DNA of 10,894 bases from an uncultured Bacilli bacterium (GCA_944363895.1 CALVVP010000099.1:1-10894); one strand, 5' to 3'; positions 1-6,820 are shown, counted from the first letter of the stretch. Numbers and translations are program-made. Notes: generated by a model not told the origin, from the letters alone.

Positions 1-2544
1 AATAATAAATGTTATAAAAAGAATTTTCTTGGTGATATTGAAGTAGTAGGTACTGAAGAATGTGATTTAGGTTTTGTTGGGCAAGATGAAATAGCCCCAA
101 CAATCAGTCAAGAAGTAATCAATACTACTATCAATAGTAATGATTGGTATAAAGAGGATATCTATATAAAAGTAAATGTTACGGATAATGAATCAGGAGT
201 AGCTGGCTATAAAAGATGTATGGGGACTAGTGAATGTACTCCTGATAATACTATTTATAATGTTAGTAATCAAATATATATCAACACTGAAAGTGATTCT
301 AATTATGTTTGTGTGATTGGTGTTGATAATTATGGTAATGAAAGTGATAAAGAATGTATTATATACAAATTAGATAAAACATTACCAACGATAAATAATG
401 TTGGTGATTTAATAGTCCAAAAAGATGCAATAGTTAATTTAAGTGAAAATGTAACATATGATGATGCTTTATCCGGAATCGATGGAACAATATCAATAAC
501 ACCATCAACTATTGATACATCAGTAACCGGAACGAAACAAGTAACATATCAGGTTCAAGACATGGCCGGTAATGTAAGAGAAGTAGTCAGAAACATTATT
601 GTGGATGCGGAAGCTCCAACAATTGTATTTAATTTAGTTGATAGTAGTGCAATCAACAGTAATGGTTGGGCAAAGAATAATTTTTATATAAGAGCAACGA
701 TAACCGATAATAGTGGTAGTGGAATAGCAAGTAGCAGTAGTTGTACAACGAATAGTAGTAGTGAGTGTGAACCAATTGCAAGTTTTGAAGGAACTACTAA
801 AGATTTCTATATTGAAGCAGAAGGAAGTAATCGAGCTTGTATCCAAGTAACAGACAATAATAATAAAACGACAAAAGTATGTAGTGACACTTATAATTTA
901 GATAAGACTAATCCTACAGCCGGAACGGCGACATTTACCGGAACTTTAGGAAGCAACGATTGGTATACTTCTAATGTTACCGTTAATGTAGCAAATGGAA
1001 GTGATAGTTTATCTGGTCATGATAGTACAATTAGTAGTGTGGCAAGTATTACTTCTAATACTACTGAAACTATTGTAACAATCACGACAACTGATTTAGC
1101 TGGCAATTCAGCTACAAGAAATTACACAATTAAAGTCGATAAAGATAGTCCAAATTTAGTGGCAAAAGATGGAGTAGTAGAAATTACCGAGGGCGACAGC
1201 AATGTTGTAAGTAATTACTTTACTGTGAGTTATGGTATCAGTGGCGGAAGTATGTCATGTACGCCAACTAATACAAGTGGTTTGACAGTTGGGACTCAAA
1301 CATTAAGATGTACCGCAACTGGTGGTAATGGCTTAATAACAACGACAACAAAACAAATAACAGTAAACAAAAAAATAACATATCCTACAATAGCAACCGA
1401 TACAAGTGGAGCAAATACTCCGGAATTGGCAAGTAACATGATACCAGTAGTATATAGCGAAATAGATGATGAATGGATATATGCTGATATAAGTAAGTCT
1501 TGGTACAATTATGATGAGAAATTATGGGCCAATGCGGTGGTATTAAATAGTGGAGTAAGTAAAAGTGTAGGAGATACCATCAGTGAAAGTGAAATAGCAC
1601 TTTGGTATGTATGGATACCAAGATATAAATATCAATTATTTAATGCCAATAATGGAAGTGTAGCAGCGCAATTAATTAATATTGAATTTGAAAGTGGAAC
1701 CGCGATTACTGGAACCGTGTCATGTACTGATGCTGTAAGCGGTTCAGGAAGTAGTAGTCAAACCTGTACAAATGCCACTAATGGCAATTGGTATACGCAT
1801 CCAGCGTTCACATTTGGTTCTGAAGAAGTAAGTGGCTTTTGGGTTGGAAAATTTGAGGTAAGCGGCAGTACTAGTACAATTACAATTAAGCCAGGAGTTC
1901 AAAGTTTAAGAAATACAACAGTGTCAGCATTTTTTACAGCTATCCAAAATATGAAAACGAACTATAATTTAAGTGGCGATAGTCATATGATGAAGAACAT
2001 GGAGTGGGGAGCAGTAGCATATTTAAAACAAAGTCAATATGGCTTAGGAACAACAGATATAACAATCAATAGTAGTAGCTATTATACTGGTGGTGGGACT
2101 GGCACAACTTATAAAGGCAATATTGGGCAATCAACAACTGGAACAATCTATGGTGTGTATGACATGTCAGGTGGAACCCGTGAATATGTGATGGGAAATA
2201 TGGTAAACAGTAGTGGAGCATTTTATTCCAGCGATGACGGCTTTAGTAGTGCACCAGATACAAAGTATTATGATAAATATGCATATAGCACAAACCGTTT
2301 TACTCATGGTCGAGGGAAATTAGGCGATGCGACCAAAGAAACCTTATCAACCTTTGGAAATTATGCAGGAGGTTGGTATAGTGATTACGCGAACTTCGTC
2401 AGCTCTGGTGACTCATGGTTTTATTCATGGTTTTTTCGTGGCGGCAACCGTGACCATGGCTCCAATGCGGGCGTGTTCAGCTTCTCCGGCGACGATGGTG
2501 GTAGCAGCATCGGCTACAGCGCGCGTGCAGTCCTCACCCCATAA
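1..2544 (+). CDS. Large Ig-repeat surface protein with FGE/C-type-lectin-like C-terminal domain (5' partial)
   Basis: The frame is open from base 1, so the true start and any signal peptide lie left of the window; 847 residues are visible. Counting from base 1, five beta-sandwich Ig-like modules follow each other at about residues 29-125, 126-201, 202-300, 301-379 and 380-457. Most are joined by a D-K/A-x-x-P-T/N type linker, and several contain the 'D.AGN' turn typical of bacterial Ig-like repeats. A linker leads to a domain beginning near VWIPRYKY (537-544) and containing YGVYDMSGGTREYV (about 717-731), the style of formylglycine-generating-enzyme/sulfatase-modifying folds. This is the same C-type-lectin-like fold that carries DGR variable regions. 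The likely role is a secreted or surface ligand-binding protein (inference). No sortase motif or C-terminal membrane anchor is seen. The tail at residues 800-847 has foreign base composition (separate entry). An internal ATG at 220 is not a credible start, because the Ig module is already under way before it. Confidence 0.88.
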   Translation, partial: NNKCYKKNFLGDIEVVGTEECDLGFVGQDEIAPTISQEVINTTINSNDWYKEDIYIKVNVTDNESGVAGYKRCMGTSECTPDNTIYNVSNQIYINTESDSNYVCVIGVDNYGNESDKECIIYKLDKTLPTINNVGDLIVQKDAIVNLSENVTYDDALSGIDGTISITPSTIDTSVTGTKQVTYQVQDMAGNVREVVRNIIVDAEAPTIVFNLVDSSAINSNGWAKNNFYIRATITDNSGSGIASSSSCTTNSSSECEPIASFEGTTKDFYIEAEGSNRACIQVTDNNNKTTKVCSDTYNLDKTNPTAGTATFTGTLGSNDWYTSNVTVNVANGSDSLSGHDSTISSVASITSNTTETIVTITTTDLAGNSATRNYTIKVDKDSPNLVAKDGVVEITEGDSNVVSNYFTVSYGISGGSMSCTPTNTSGLTVGTQTLRCTATGGNGLITTTTKQITVNKKITYPTIATDTSGANTPELASNMIPVVYSEIDDEWIYADISKSWYNYDEKLWANAVVLNSGVSKSVGDTISESEIALWYVWIPRYKYQLFNANNGSVAAQLINIEFESGTAITGTVSCTDAVSGSGSSSQTCTNATNGNWYTHPAFTFGSEEVSGFWVGKFEVSGSTSTITIKPGVQSLRNTTVSAFFTAIQNMKTNYNLSGDSHMMKNMEWGAVAYLKQSQYGLGTTDITINSSSYYTGGGTGTTYKGNIGQSTTGTIYGVYDMSGGTREYVMGNMVNSSGAFYSSDDGFSSAPDTKYYDKYAYSTNRFTHGRGKLGDATKETLSTFGNYAGGWYSDYANFVSSGDSWFYSWFFRGGNRDHGSNAGVFSFSGDDGGSSIGYSARAVLTP
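2386..2544 (+). other. Candidate DGR variable region at the 3' end of the surface-protein gene
   Basis: Base composition shifts sharply here. By hand count, bases 2461-2540 are 52/80 G+C, against 23/60 for bases 2041-2100 of the same gene. From R813 to S840, 26 of 28 codons end in C or T, whereas the rest of the gene is rich in A/T-ending codons. Many of these codons (CGT, GAC, CAT, AGC, TCC, GGC, GAT, GGT, ATC, TAC) are what AAC or AAT would become if adenines at codon positions 1 and 2 were replaced at random. The segment ends in a GC-rich stretch (GCGCGTGCAGTCCTCACCCC) just before the stop, where an initiation-of-mutagenic-homology element is expected. The invariant frame RGG...GSNAGVF.F resembles other lectin-fold variable tails. 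The left boundary is approximate. No template repeat or reverse transcriptase lies in this window, so this is an inference. Confidence 0.6.
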
Positions 2545-2556
2545 TTACAAATAATA

Positions 2557-2607
2557 AAAACTGATAAAAACATCAAAATAAAAACTTGATAGTTTATCAG
2601 TTTTATT
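2557..2607 (+). terminator. Intrinsic terminator or post-variable-region hairpin
   Basis: A 12-bp arm AAAACTGATAAA (2557-2568) pairs perfectly with TTTATCAGTTTT (2593-2604). Inside it, ATCAA (2572-2576) pairs with TTGAT (2586-2590). The right arm runs into a T-rich stretch. It starts 12 bases after the stop codon. It ends the surface-protein transcript; an inverted repeat just beyond a variable region is also a known feature of DGR target sites. Confidence 0.8.
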
Positions 2608-2623
2608 TTTAAACAAATTATTG

Positions 2624-2629
2624 TATAAT
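2624..2629 (+). promoter_or_regulatory. -10 box for the ttcA-like gene
   Basis: A perfect TATAAT ends 16 bases before the chosen ATG (2646). No good -35 box is visible; the expected position falls in the T-rich tail of the preceding terminator. The predicted start of transcription (about 2636) leaves a leader of only about 10 nt. Confidence 0.6.
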
Positions 2630-2645
2630 AAATAGCGTGATGTTT

Positions 2646-3407
2646 ATGGAATTAAAAGAAATCGAAAGAAGTATTATTAAAAAATATCGAAAAAAAATAT
2701 TTGTTCCTTTTGTTAAAGCTATTAAAGAATTTAATTTAATCGAAGAAAATGACAAAATAGCTGTCTGTATTAGTGGGGGAAAAGATTCATTTTTATTAGC
2801 TAAATGTATGCAAGAGATTAAAAAACATGGGAAATTTAATTTTGATTTAGAATTTATCGTCATGAATCCTGGTTATAGCGAAGAAAATATCAATAAAATA
2901 AGAGAAAACTTAAATCATTTAAATATTAACGCCCATATATTTGAAACACCAATCTTTGAAATTGCTGACACAACTGATAATCCTTGTTATATGTGTGCGA
3001 AAATGCGAAGAGGATATTTATATAGTTACGCTAAAAGTATTGGTTGTAATAAAATAGCTTTAGGTCATCATTTTAACGATGTCATTGAAACAGTTTTATT
3101 AAATATGATTTTTAACGGCAATTTTAGTAGTATGGTTCCGAAAGTAAAAAGCACTAATTTTGAAGGTATGACTTTAATTAGACCGCTTTATTATGTTAAA
3201 GAAGAAGATATTATTAAATGGAGTAAGTCTAACGAATTAGAATTTTTAGATTGTGCTTGTAAAGTTACTAAAAAAAACAGTGGACAAAGAATAGTTATAA
3301 AAAACTTAGTTAAAGAGTTAAATAAAATCTATAGTAAAGCTGATGTTAATATTATGACAAGTACCAAAAATGTTAATTTAAACACGATTTTAGGATATAA
3401 AAAATAG
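2646..3407 (+). CDS. ttcA: TtcA-family tRNA 2-thiocytidine-type ATPase (PP-loop)
   Basis: The 253-residue protein belongs to the TtcA/TilS adenine-nucleotide alpha-hydrolase superfamily. The PP-loop SGGKDS is at 43-48. C114 and C117 (CYMC) are followed by RRGYLY and then by GHHFND near 140-145, the order seen in TtcA. In TtcA, this cysteine pair plus a third cysteine hold a [4Fe-4S] cluster; here C203/C205 (DCACK) supply it. TtcA adenylates C32 of certain tRNAs and exchanges oxygen for sulfur in the cytosol; the exact substrate of this homologue is not shown. I chose ATG 2646 over GTG 2637 because GTGAT at 2637-2641 aligns with the GTGAT Shine-Dalgarno core used by neighbouring genes at the same spacing. 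The gene appears monocistronic, between its own -10 box and the 6S RNA unit. Confidence 0.85.
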   Translation: MELKEIERSIIKKYRKKIFVPFVKAIKEFNLIEENDKIAVCISGGKDSFLLAKCMQEIKKHGKFNFDLEFIVMNPGYSEENINKIRENLNHLNINAHIFETPIFEIADTTDNPCYMCAKMRRGYLYSYAKSIGCNKIALGHHFNDVIETVLLNMIFNGNFSSMVPKVKSTNFEGMTLIRPLYYVKEEDIIKWSKSNELEFLDCACKVTKKNSGQRIVIKNLVKELNKIYSKADVNIMTSTKNVNLNTILGYKK

Positions 3408-3459
3408 TTTTAATATAAAACAAATAATTAACATTTTGGGAAAGTATGAAATATTAATC

Positions 3460-3476
3460 ACAAATAGTATATTTGT
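3460..3476. repeat. Short inverted repeat upstream of the 6S RNA -10 box
   Basis: ACAAATA (3460-3466) and TATTTGT (3470-3476) form a perfect 7-bp inverted repeat with a 3-base loop. It covers the -35 to -25 zone of the ncRNA promoter. It is not followed by a T-run, so it is not a terminator for the gene on its left. It could be an operator, or a chance palindrome in AT-rich DNA. Confidence 0.4.
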
Positions 3477-3486
3477 TAAAAAAGTA

Positions 3487-3495
3487 TGATATAAT
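3487..3495 (+). promoter_or_regulatory. Extended -10 promoter of the 6S RNA
   Basis: TGATATAAT matches the extended -10 consensus TGnTATAAT. The predicted start is at 3501-3502, exactly where the closing stem of the RNA begins. The -35 region (about 3467-3472, GTATAT) is poor, which an extended -10 can offset. Confidence 0.75.
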
Positions 3496-3500
3496 ATAAA

Positions 3501-3683
3501 TGTCTAGGAATAGCGACAAGCTCATTTAGAAAAACCGACTAATTAACGAATATTGGGAGTCTAATTCATTAATGGTGTTGAAAGCCCAATTAATATTGGG
3601 AATCCTAAAGTTAATGATGTGATGCCCACCTGGTAGAGACTAGGTTTTATCGTTAAGAGCCCGTATTCTTGGACTTTTTTTTT
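3501..3683 (+). ncRNA. ssrS: 6S RNA (RNA polymerase sigma-70 holoenzyme mimic)
   Basis: No ORF fits this stretch, and it folds as a closed rod. The terminal stem pairs GTCTAGGAATA (3502-3512) with TATTCTTGGAC (3664-3674). After an asymmetric loop (gcgacaa / ccg) comes GCTC (3520-3523) with GAGC (3657-3660). Then there is a large bubble whose 3' strand carries a small hairpin, ACCTGGT (3628-3634) with ACTAGGT (3639-3645). Beyond it TCATTAA (3566-3572) pairs with TTAATGA (3611-3617), and CCCAAT-taat-ATTGGG (3585-3600) caps the rod. The closing-stem loop ending in CAAGC, the bubble-side hairpin and the GTTA..AGCC segment all parallel E. coli 6S RNA. The length (~180 nt), the extended -10 promoter at its 5' end and the nine-T terminator show an independent transcript. 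6S RNA sequesters housekeeping RNA polymerase, typically in stationary phase. An unnamed sRNA of similar shape is the alternative. Confidence 0.8.
3664..3683 (+). terminator. 6S RNA closing stem plus T-tract as terminator
   Basis: The 3' arm of the RNA's terminal stem (3664-3674) runs straight into nine T residues (3675-3683), so the closing stem doubles as the terminator stem. The T-tract also occupies the -35 position of the tkt promoter. Confidence 0.7.
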
Positions 3684-3694
3684 CGTATAAAATA

Positions 3695-3703
3695 TGATAT
3701 AAT
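3695..3703 (+). promoter_or_regulatory. Extended -10 promoter of tkt
   Basis: TGATATAAT is identical to the 6S RNA box upstream, including the preceding TA. The predicted start near 3710 gives a leader of about 20 nt before ATG 3730. No real -35 exists; that position is the T-run of the preceding terminator. Confidence 0.7.
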
Positions 3704-3729
3704 GAAAACAATAAAAGAAGGTGATAACA

Positions 3730-5658
3730 ATGGACCGGGAAATCGTCAACAACATTAAAAGTTTGGGAATTGATATGATCGATAAAGCCGGAAGTGGTCA
3801 TCCAGGAATAGTTCTAGGCGCTGCTTCGATTATTTATACTCTTTATGCTAAACACATGAATGTTAATCCCAATGACCCATTATGGGAAAATAGAGACCGT
3901 TTTGTTTTATCAGCTGGCCATGGTTCAGCTTTATTATATGCTACCTTATATATGGCGGGTTTTAATTTAACAATCGATGATTTAAAACAATTTAGACATA
4001 TTCATTCGAAAACACCAGGACATCCTGAGTATGGTATTACCGATGGTGTTGATATGTCAACTGGACCTTTAGGACAGGGTATTGCTTCAGCAGTTGGTAT
4101 GGCTTTAGCCGGTAAAATATTAAATAAAAAGTACGAAATTCCTAAAAAAAGTAAATTAGGGAAGGAACAAAGTTTATTCGATTATAATGTTTATGTTTTA
4201 TGTGGCGATGGCGATTTAATGGAAGGAATTAGTTATGAAGCAACTTCTTTAGCTGGTAGTCTAAAATTAAATAATTTAATTGTTTTATATGATTCAAATA
4301 ATGTTAGTTTAGATGGTAAAACAGATAATGTCTTTGAAGATAATATTATCGAACGGTTTAAAGCTTTAAATTGGAATACAATCCAAGTAAAAGATGGAAC
4401 GATTATATCTAGTATCGACAAAGCTATCGAAGAAGCAAAGAAAAGTGATAAACCAACATTAATCGAAATCAAAACCATTATTGGTGAAGGTTCAATTTAT
4501 GAAAATACTAATAAAGTTCATGGAACTCCTTTAGATAAAGATGATATAACTAAAATAAAACTAAAATTAAAAATCGAACCGGAAGAATTTTATGTCAATA
4601 ATGAAGCAAGAAATAATTTTATTCAACAAATAATGGAACGAAGTTTAAAAAAATATGAATTATTTAATAAGCAAGTCGAAGATTTTAATTATCATAAAGA
4701 AGATATCAGAATTGATTTAGGTAATTTACTTTTCGATTATAGTTTAAAAGAATCATTAAGAGTAAGTAATGGAAAAATAATGCAAGAAATAGCTAAAAAA
4801 GTATCTAATTTTATCGGTGGTAGTGCGGATGTCGGGTCATCGACTAAAGCGGTTTTACCTAATACTTTAAATAAATTTATTGGTAATAATATTAATTTTG
4901 GGGTTAGAGAACATGCGATGGGAGCTATTTTAAATGGTTTAGCTTTAAATGATTTTTACACCTTCGGTTCAACTTTCTTGGTTTTTTCTGATTATTTAAA
5001 ACCAGCGATTAGAATGAGTGCTTTAATGAATTTACCAGTTACTTATATCTTTACTCATGATTCAATTAATATCGGGCAAGATGGTCCAACGCATCAACCA
5101 ATCGAACAGTTAGCTTCCTTAAGAAGCATTCCTAATCTAGCTGTATTTAGACCAGCTGATGCCAAAGAAATTACGGGTTGTTGGGAATATATTATCAATA
5201 ATAAAAAACCAAGTTGTTTAATTTTATCGAGAAACGAAGTTAGTTTATTAGACAAAACTGATCGTCATTCAGTCAGTTATGGTGGTTATATTGTCAGAAA
5301 AGAAGAAAATTTACACGCTATTATTATCAGTACAGGTAGCGAAGTAGAATTAAGTATTAAAATTGCTAATACTTTATATGAAATGTATAAATTAGACATT
5401 AGAGTTGTCAGTATGCCTAATCGTGAATTATTTTTAAGACAAAGTAAAGAATATCAAGAAGAAATATTACCCAAAGGTTATCGGGTCATAGTTATTGAAC
5501 CAGCTAGTAAACAAGGTTGGGAAGGTTTTGTTTATAACGATAAATATTTAATTACTATTGATAAATTTGGCTATAGTGGCACTAAAGAAGAAGTAAATAA
5601 CGAAATGGAATTTAGCTATGATCAAATTTTAAAAAGAATCATCAAATTGCTAAAATGA
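3730..5658 (+). CDS. tkt: Transketolase
   Basis: The 642-residue thiamine-diphosphate enzyme moves two-carbon ketol units between sugar phosphates in the non-oxidative pentose phosphate pathway, in the cytosol. H24 lies in the GSGHPG signature near the N-terminus. GPLGQG follows, then GDGDLMEG (159-166) and a downstream NN pair, which form the ThDP/metal motif. The Pyr domain has GVREHAMG with the catalytic Glu at 394. HDSINIGQDGPTHQP is the substrate-phosphate/histidine loop, and a normal C-terminal domain closes with QGWEGFV. Length is close to the family norm (about 660). ATG 3730 is preferred over GTG 3721, because AGAAGGTGAT just upstream is the Shine-Dalgarno. The stop is TGA, so TGA is not Trp here. 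Gene order with the next gene and yneF is as in B. subtilis. Confidence 0.97.
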   Translation: MDREIVNNIKSLGIDMIDKAGSGHPGIVLGAASIIYTLYAKHMNVNPNDPLWENRDRFVLSAGHGSALLYATLYMAGFNLTIDDLKQFRHIHSKTPGHPEYGITDGVDMSTGPLGQGIASAVGMALAGKILNKKYEIPKKSKLGKEQSLFDYNVYVLCGDGDLMEGISYEATSLAGSLKLNNLIVLYDSNNVSLDGKTDNVFEDNIIERFKALNWNTIQVKDGTIISSIDKAIEEAKKSDKPTLIEIKTIIGEGSIYENTNKVHGTPLDKDDITKIKLKLKIEPEEFYVNNEARNNFIQQIMERSLKKYELFNKQVEDFNYHKEDIRIDLGNLLFDYSLKESLRVSNGKIMQEIAKKVSNFIGGSADVGSSTKAVLPNTLNKFIGNNINFGVREHAMGAILNGLALNDFYTFGSTFLVFSDYLKPAIRMSALMNLPVTYIFTHDSINIGQDGPTHQPIEQLASLRSIPNLAVFRPADAKEITGCWEYIINNKKPSCLILSRNEVSLLDKTDRHSVSYGGYIVRKEENLHAIIISTGSEVELSIKIANTLYEMYKLDIRVVSMPNRELFLRQSKEYQEEILPKGYRVIVIEPASKQGWEGFVYNDKYLITIDKFGYSGTKEEVNNEMEFSYDQILKRIIKLLK

Positions 5659-5673
5659 GACAAAATTTTTAAA

Positions 5674-5695
5674 AATTAGATTATATAATCTAATT
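5674..5695. promoter_or_regulatory. Perfect 22-bp palindrome over the -10 box of the SirA-like gene
   Basis: Half-site AATTAGATTAT (5674-5684) is followed directly by its exact reverse complement ATAATCTAATT (5685-5695). The predicted -10 TATAAT (5684-5689) lies at its centre. The Shine-Dalgarno AGGTGAT starts at 5696, at the predicted transcription start, and the ATG is at 5707. There is no loop, so it suits a dimeric-protein operator better than a terminator, though tkt has no other obvious terminator. Confidence 0.55.
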
Positions 5696-5706
5696 AGGTG
5701 ATACTA

Positions 5707-6099
5707 ATGCGAGAATATAATCTTTTTATTATAAAAAAAGAATATTATGAATATTATCAGAAAAATCCTTTATTTTTGTTTGATGTTTTAAAAAAACTGT
5801 ATGTTATGAAAGAAAATTTTAATTATGGTATTTCTTTATATAGTCAATTATGTGAAAGAATAAATATATATAATTTAAAATATTATCTAAATCGTAAATA
5901 TCATTTAGATAATGAACGAACTTTTTATATCGATAAATCGTTTATCGAATTAAAACATACAAGAATAGTTGTTAGAAGCAAATATAACACTAAAATTATC
6001 AACGAATTTAGTCAATTTAGTAAATGTTTTTTTGTTTGTGATTTTATTAATAATGATTACTTTTGGTTAGATAAGAAAAATATTTTAATTTGTACATAA
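5707..6099 (+). CDS. sirA: SirA-like protein (candidate DnaA-binding replication inhibitor)
   Basis: A 130-residue soluble protein lies 48 bases after tkt, the position of sirA (yneE) in B. subtilis. The resemblance is at both ends. The N-terminus is REYNLFIIKKEYYEYY (compare Y-x-x-YLIKEEFA-x-HY in SirA). The C-terminus is SKCFFVCDFINNDYFWLDK (compare CFLAMDFNSKRYGWLNP). The middle is Tyr/Asn/Lys-rich and diverged. In Bacillus, SirA binds DnaA domain I and blocks initiation on entry to sporulation. I recalled the SirA sequence from memory and could not align it, and the name rests partly on synteny. ATG 5707 is chosen because AGGTGAT (5696-5702) is the ribosome site. Whether the host sporulates is unknown, so the function here may be a more general control of initiation. 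Confidence 0.68.
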   Translation: MREYNLFIIKKEYYEYYQKNPLFLFDVLKKLYVMKENFNYGISLYSQLCERINIYNLKYYLNRKYHLDNERTFYIDKSFIELKHTRIVVRSKYNTKIINEFSQFSKCFFVCDFINNDYFWLDKKNILICT

Positions 6100-6123
6100 A
6101 TTGTTTTAAAACATAATTTTTAA

Positions 6124-6132
6124 TGGTATAAT
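6124..6132 (+). promoter_or_regulatory. Extended -10 promoter of the two-helix membrane protein gene
   Basis: TGGTATAAT fits TGnTATAAT; the predicted start is near 6139, about 16 bases before GTG 6155. A 12-bp palindrome, TGTTTTAAAACA, lies upstream at 6102-6113, roughly in the -35 zone. It may be incidental. Confidence 0.6.
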
Positions 6133-6154
6133 ATTACTCACTAGGAGTGGTTAT

Positions 6155-6778
6155 GTGAAAGATTATACAATTGATAAATTGGAAAAAGAAAAATTTATTA
6201 AAAATTATAAAATAAAAGGTGATAAAATTATTATCAATTTAGCTAGTAAAGAAAAATATGTGATACCTTATACAAAAGAAAATGAAGAAAAGATATTAGC
6301 GAAGATGGAAGAACAAGTAAATAATGCTAAGATTAAACCATTAGGATTAGTCTCTAAAGTTTCCGCTATTCTTGCTTATATTGCTTTATTTTTAGGAATT
6401 TCTTTAAGTATTATTAGTGGTGGTATGATATATACAATTTTGACTTTAATACTTGCTATCTATTTTAGTTCACAATTATATTTTCACCAAGCAAAACTAA
6501 AAGATTTAGAAAAACAAAAATTTTTTCTTGATAATCAGAAAATGTTTAATGATAATATCCAAAAATCTTCTAATATGACTTTAGGATTAGCAAGAAAAAC
6601 AGTTAATAAAATTGCACAAGTTGCAGATAAAGATGTTTTTGATATTAATGTAATTGATAGTTATTCATTAGAGGAATTAAAAAAAATCAGAAGAAATATT
6701 TTAAGATTTCAAGAATTTAATTTTGATGAAGGTATTGAACAAGAAAAAGCTAAAAGATTAGAATTTTATAAAAAATAA
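6155..6778 (+). CDS. Unknown membrane protein with a two-helix hairpin
   Basis: I do not recognise this 207-residue family. An N-terminal charged region (1-60) reads like a small domain rich in Lys/Ile/Glu. Two hydrophobic segments at about 65-88 and 90-110 are joined by a short turn (ISGG), suggesting a hairpin with both ends on the same side. The C-terminal half (112-207) is charged and largely helical (KLKDLEKQKFFLDNQK, SLEELKKIRRNILRFQEF) and could form a coiled coil. The start is GTG 6155: AGGAG (6143-6147) is 7 bases upstream, and the nearby ATG (6153) meets TGA at once. It sits between the SirA-like gene and yneF, genes that are adjacent in B. subtilis, so it is an insertion relative to that order. 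It has its own -10 box. No function is proposed. Confidence 0.85.
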   Translation: MKDYTIDKLEKEKFIKNYKIKGDKIIINLASKEKYVIPYTKENEEKILAKMEEQVNNAKIKPLGLVSKVSAILAYIALFLGISLSIISGGMIYTILTLILAIYFSSQLYFHQAKLKDLEKQKFFLDNQKMFNDNIQKSSNMTLGLARKTVNKIAQVADKDVFDINVIDSYSLEELKKIRRNILRFQEFNFDEGIEQEKAKRLEFYKK

Positions 6779-6820
6779 TAAACTGATTATTTAAATAATA
6801 TAATTAAGTAAATTCAATTG

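Noticed and set aside
634..846. Minus-strand ORFs within the surface-protein, ttcA and tkt genes (e.g. 634-846, 1296-1508, 2618-2863, 4233-4478)
   Set aside because: Each is a short antisense frame under a gene with strong family motifs; no promoter or ribosome site supports it.
2327..2554. Overlapping +frame ORF across the GC-rich tail
   Set aside because: It exists only because the GC-rich segment lacks stops in other frames; it has no ribosome site and an unnatural Ala/Thr-rich product.
2545..3407. DGR reverse transcriptase or Avd gene next to the variable tail
   Set aside because: The neighbour is a PP-loop tRNA-modifying enzyme; no reverse-transcriptase motif (such as YxDD) or template repeat is seen anywhere in the window.
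3501..3683. TPP or other riboswitch controlling tkt
   Set aside because: The TPP-riboswitch core sequences are absent, the element closes on itself with its own promoter and terminator, and tkt has a separate -10 box after it.
3561..3755. 64-codon minus-strand ORF across the 6S RNA and tkt start
   Set aside because: It overlaps a folded RNA, a terminator and the tkt start; the product shows no domain features.
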